Of a stretch of DNA of 64,000 nt, positions 59,760-64,000 are shown in pieces (the stretch's first letter is position 1; every line of letters begins with the position of its first letter). Source of the DNA: Porogramme epimiltina (Eukaryota; Basidiomycota; Agaricomycetes; Polyporales; Polyporaceae); the NCBI GenBank assembly GCA_900155495.1, contig FTLJ01000349.1:1-64000 (forward strand), read 5' to 3'. A model generated the notes under the pieces. That model had not been told where the DNA came from, did not search any database, and worked only from the letters and a program-made list of their open reading frames with translations. The translations under genes were made by a program, and so were the position numbers.

Positions 59760-62700
59760 CGCCTAATCAGAAACGATCAGGCACAGGTGGAAAGGATGCC
59801 ACAGCTGTTGCTACCGCTGACCATAACAAGTTAGGAGGGAACAGGAGGTTGGTGGAGATGGGCGTCGACGGGAACCGCCGAAAACTCTCGAGGTTCGCTT
59901 TCAGTTGGGTGAGAAGGGAATGTATCTGAAGTGGTCGGTGTGAGAACACCGGGCTCAATAGCACGAGAACATCGAGCGCACCAACCTAAGACCAAAGGAA
60001 TTACAGAGAGCTGGCGGGGTGCATTGGGGGTAGAGAGGATAGCAGTGGGCGTAGTACGGAAGAGTCGAGTTCTGCAACGTGGACGGATGGGGCCCCTCAC
60101 TTGATTGAGTTGCCGGCAGCACTTCGCCGTGTTTGGGAACTTCGCCCACAGTTTTGTCCGTCCCCCCTCGGCTTCGGCCAGGTCCCCGTTTTGTTCTCGC
60201 TCCAACTGCCATTTGCCTGTCAAACAAAGTAGCGTGGTCGATCTATTACATGGTGGTGGCAGAACAAGAACAAACAGCATGTCGCTCGTAACCGACATAG
60301 TGTCATAGACAGAGATATCAACTATCTGTACGTACAAGCCCCCAAGCCGTCCTAGGCACGTCAAGTGTCATGCATTGGAATGTAGGAGGCCCGATACAGC
60401 ACTTCGGACCTGACGCGCAGGACGCCCACTCCGGATGACCTACTGTTCGTGTCCTTTATTCGAATAACTGAGTTACCTCAAAGGCCAGCTGCTCCTTCAC
60501 CGAAACAAACGACGCACTACTAGAGCGTTAGAAGTCGTCCAGATTCGATGATACAAATACGCACCTCCAACAATTCAATCTTGTACGTCGTCCAGCAAAG
60601 TCTCGCGTGGGGAAAGAACAATGTTGGTGTCTTGGGTGGGGGTTTAGTCGACGAAGGACTCAGTTTGAGCACACACCGCAATAAGCACAACGCGGCCTCT
60701 TCGTCCCATGCTCCTATCGCGTGTATGTCCCCGTGCATCTGTACTGAGGAAAGAAGGGTGAAGACGGGGCTTGGAACATCGAAGTCGTTGAACCTGAGGC
60801 GGCGGACCGAAGCAGGGGGCGTTAGAGTTGGTAGGGCCGCGTAGTCGCATCGGCAATTCGTTTGCGCTAGAACTTGATGCTTGTATACCTTCTGAAGGAC
60901 AATAAACCGACTGCCTTCTAGCGTGAGTCAGAAATTTTCAATCTTCGTCGTGTTCGATCCGTCCCGTTGCATGTGTTCAGCCGTTGACGGGGGTAGGTGC
61001 AGATGGAGTGGGCAAAGTGAAGGAAGAGTGGTGGTAGGTATGCGTGTGGACGTACAATGGAGACCCCAAAACCCGAAGTGTGCCCGAGAGCATCGTTTGT
61101 CGACCCGACAGCCACGAATTGTATGCGCTGCCTAGTGATAATGCGCTAAATTCAGGTTGAAGGTGGGAGCAGGTGGTCGAGTATGAACCCGTTCGGTGAC
61201 TATATCCGTGGCGAGCAGCGATCCGAGCTTCGTGAGTCTTTTGGAGTTTATATGTTCGTGGCGCTACTTGAGGTGTCTCATCGGACACCATAGGTACATG
61301 GTGTTTGCGGCATTGTTGAGGTGTCCGACCAGCCGAAACGTCTTCTTTAGGAGGAGATGCGCTCCATGAACATCTGCGTTATGAACAGGTCAGAGAACAG
61401 GCGTTAAGAAATGACATCGGATGGAGTAGCCGACGTTATGGTGGAAGGTTTGCGACAATTATAAATGGAAAATGGAGTGAGCGACACCAAGAAGCCCCAT
61501 CCACCTATCAGCTCGATTGTCTCTCACAGAAACTATAGGCGAGAACGCTCCCCTGAGCATGTTGGTAAGACGCATCGAAGTAGGTAGCTGTGGCTGAGCG
61601 AGGACAAATCTTCGCCGGCACAACATGTCTTTCGAGGTATATCAAAGGGGGGGGGGTCTATAGTAGCGACGCACCGGGGTCCTCTGCGTTTTGAGGGCAG
61701 TGTTCCACGTACATCCCGATCGAATAGACTAGGTTGTTATAGACGCGTGTTGGAGGTGCTAGGGAAGAAAGCCGGAGCCCTAGTGGCAGAGGATGGTACA
61801 TTCGAAGAAGAGCGGAAATAGAGAAGGGAGGGGAGGCTGAATAGGTCAAGGGCAAGCGGGTCGGGTGAGGTGAAGTTTGCACTGCTCCTGGTGGAGGTTG
61901 TGGGAGGGAGGAAAGAGGACGATCAGCGAGTCGGTGGTATATAAAATAGCCGCATGACAGCCACGCACTAGTTTGTAAAACTTGTATGGAGCCGCCGGAT
62001 CTCGAGAGACCGAGGCGCCAGTTCCACGCTTAGGCTCGAGTGACCCTCTTACGACCTTGATGCCTATCCACAACCTAGATCTACTCGCAGGGTCAAGTGA
62101 GCTGTCCGAGAATCTCCTCCTTCCCCTGCAATGTTAGCCGTAAAGCTACTAATACACTCACCGCCGTCCTTCCGCCGCGACGCCGCCTAATGCCGTCGAA
62201 AGTTCGACCCCCCTTCTCCTGGCCGTCTTCTAGCAGCACCGGTCGCTGGCACCACTTGGGCGTGGGGATGACAAGAGAAGAACAATGCGTCGTCCACTCC
62301 ACCGGCGCCCATCCTCCCGCGGACGTTATATCGACTCTGGCCTCATGACCACCATCCTTTTGTGTGACTTCCGTATTTTGCGGGGAGTGGTTTTGCGCAC
62401 CGCGCCCACCATTTCAGGCCACCCGGTTTGGCGATGTTACCGACCATGCAGGGCTTCCAATCGACGATCGGGTCACCGGTCACAAAGCGCTGTCGCCGAG
62501 CTGTCGGAACCAGTTCCTACGTGGTTGGCCAAAGCCGGAGACCTTCTGGTTCGACAAGTTGGGGGTATACAAGGTCTATGCGATAGTCACAGAGGCCCGC
62601 CTCGGCCGGTGTCCACCAAACCCAATCTCTCCGCAACTCGGATTGACGGCAGCCGGCCTGAAGGTTCTGTATACATATGCGTCAACAAATGTCCGACGCT

Positions 62701-64000
62701 CTGGTTAAAGCCCATGCCCCGGTACGACGATGGAGGTCAGTTCCCTCTATCACCCTTCAGGTGGCCCGCTCACCGTCCGGCGTTCCCGTCTAGCCTTTCC
62801 ATGTCCTGGAATGCGCACAGTCGACAAGCTAACCTGTTGGCATCTTCATTGACCCAGGTTGGCCTATTACTAGTATCCCGCGCCTTCAAGTGGCTCTCGC
62901 CTCTTTCGATGGATGCTCTCCTCAGAATGGGTCATGTCTGCGTCCGTCTGGAACTTTTGCCTCTCGTGTTGTTTCTTAGAGGAGATGCTCGGCGCTTGGA
63001 GGTCTTCGCGTGCAGCGACCAGAGTGAGTTCTTTGTTATAGCCGTATGTTTCGATTTTTGATCAAGTCCTGTCCAGGAGTTGTTCGTCAACTGTAAGAGG
63101 TCAGTGCTCGAACGTCCAGTCTACTCACCTCTGCGTCACAGCGTATTGCGGCACCGTACGTAACACTACCTAGAAAACAGGGCGGCGACAAGTGATCGAA
63201 AACGTAGGGTTGGCGTATGCACTCGCCTTTTTTGACATTCCCATAGGGCGGTCTACTAAAGAAAACCTTGGCCATGAATGACATCATGACTTGTGCAGGC
63301 CCCTCCAAGGTTCCTGATGTCCTACGAAGATATGCCACTGTGGTCGACCAAGTCACGGAGAGCCGATGGCGGCTAGGGTGGAAAAGTGAACGTTGGCACG
63401 CACCAAGCGGGCCAAATCCCCACCTTCTACCCCCTCTACCACCCAAATGACACTCTCTAACGGTTTCTCAAAGTTTCTCTCGGGGCGGCAGGTCTTCCGT
63501 AGGTTGTCCGCCGGACTTGCCGGGCGGCCTCCACCCTCAACCCACTAGGATATGTCCAAGAAACTGTTCAGCTTCCTCTGCTCGCACGCACGCCGAGACG
63601 GTCTTAGAATGCACGTTGACCATTTTCGCCCAGAACAATTCGGAGGGGATACACGGATATAGGCCGCGCAACATGAATGGTCCACCGCGGGGGACGTGAT
63701 CGATGCGGGAGGGAGGGCACAAGCCGCCACGCGCGCCTGCGCCAACGACGCCGCGTCCTCGGGTCGTCGCGAAAACTGCCACTGCCTATCTCCGCGCGCC
63801 CTTGTTTACCCCCGCTACATCCCAGTACGTATAATTCTCCTGGAGTTATCGGCCAACCTACTCCACACAATAACCCCTTCGGGCCTATCCTCCACCCATA
63901 AAGCACCCCAACAAATACTTGCCTAGTGGTTTTGCAGCGGAAATTCCGGCTACACCCCTCTCTCGAATCAAGCGGCTGAGGATTCTGTTCACAAAGAGGC
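59760..64000. other. Right flank, no gene firmly supported
   Basis: Just upstream of the velvet gene, a minus-strand ORF at 59831-60364 contains GKWQLEREQNGDLAEAEGG and could be 5' leader or a separate exon. At 62285-63061 and 62364-62708 two overlapping plus-strand ORFs (258 and 114 codons) run in different frames. One includes NQFLRGWPKPETFWFDKLGV, but neither has a known motif. At 63552 a short plus-strand ORF begins MSKKLFSFLCSHARRDG. A poly-G run lies near 61650. I cannot assign any of these. Confidence 0.4.

Noticed and set aside
1..64000. CRISPR arrays, bacterial operons, rRNA or tRNA genes
   Set aside because: No direct-repeat array or rRNA-like stretch was noticed, and introns show a eukaryotic genome; a tRNA could be missed without a dedicated scan.

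Overview
This window is nuclear DNA of a filamentous basidiomycete, most likely an Agaricomycete. The genes are dense and broken by many short GT-AG introns (mostly about 45-100 bases). The protein families are typical of mushroom-forming fungi: F-box/leucine-rich-repeat proteins, Zn2Cys6 regulators, a large same-type P450 set, a copper-fist factor and a velvet protein. Gene models were spliced by eye from conserved protein motifs, so internal exon edges are less certain than the overall spans.

Left part (about 1.9-16.4 kb). A tannase/feruloyl-esterase gene (+) is followed by an F-box/LRR gene (-), a decayed ZNHIT2-like HIT zinc-finger gene (-) and a broken 5' end of PAF1 (+). After about 2 kb of spacer holding a small secreted three-repeat protein, the same order returns: a relic of the tannase 3' end, a second F-box/LRR gene, an intact ZNHIT2-like gene and the complete PAF1 gene. 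This is an old tandem segmental duplication of roughly 4.2 kb. Its ends lie inside the tannase 3' end and the PAF1 5' end. Copy 1 of ZNHIT2 has lost half its zinc finger and a splice acceptor, has frame breaks, and carries a 233-bp MITE-like element with TA target duplications that is absent from copy 2.

Middle part (16.7-28.7 kb) holds mostly conserved single genes: a TMEM97/EXPERA membrane protein, a mitochondrial rhomboid protease (Pcp1/PARL type), an acetamidase-type amidase, a copper-fist regulator with three Cys-rich clusters, and a Methyltransf_16 family methyltransferase.

Right part (29.6-54.4 kb) is an accessory block. It has five paralogous cytochrome P450 genes, all on the minus strand, an MFS transporter, and two tandem paralogous Zn2Cys6 regulators with collinear exon structures lying between P450 2 and the transporter. 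No backbone synthase (PKS, NRPS, terpene synthase) is visible. The block looks like a P450-rich catabolic or detoxification cluster, or a piece of a secondary-metabolite cluster, with its own regulators and exporter. Further right (58.4-59.8 kb) is a velvet-domain regulator. The last 4 kb and several spacers contain only ORFs I cannot support as genes.
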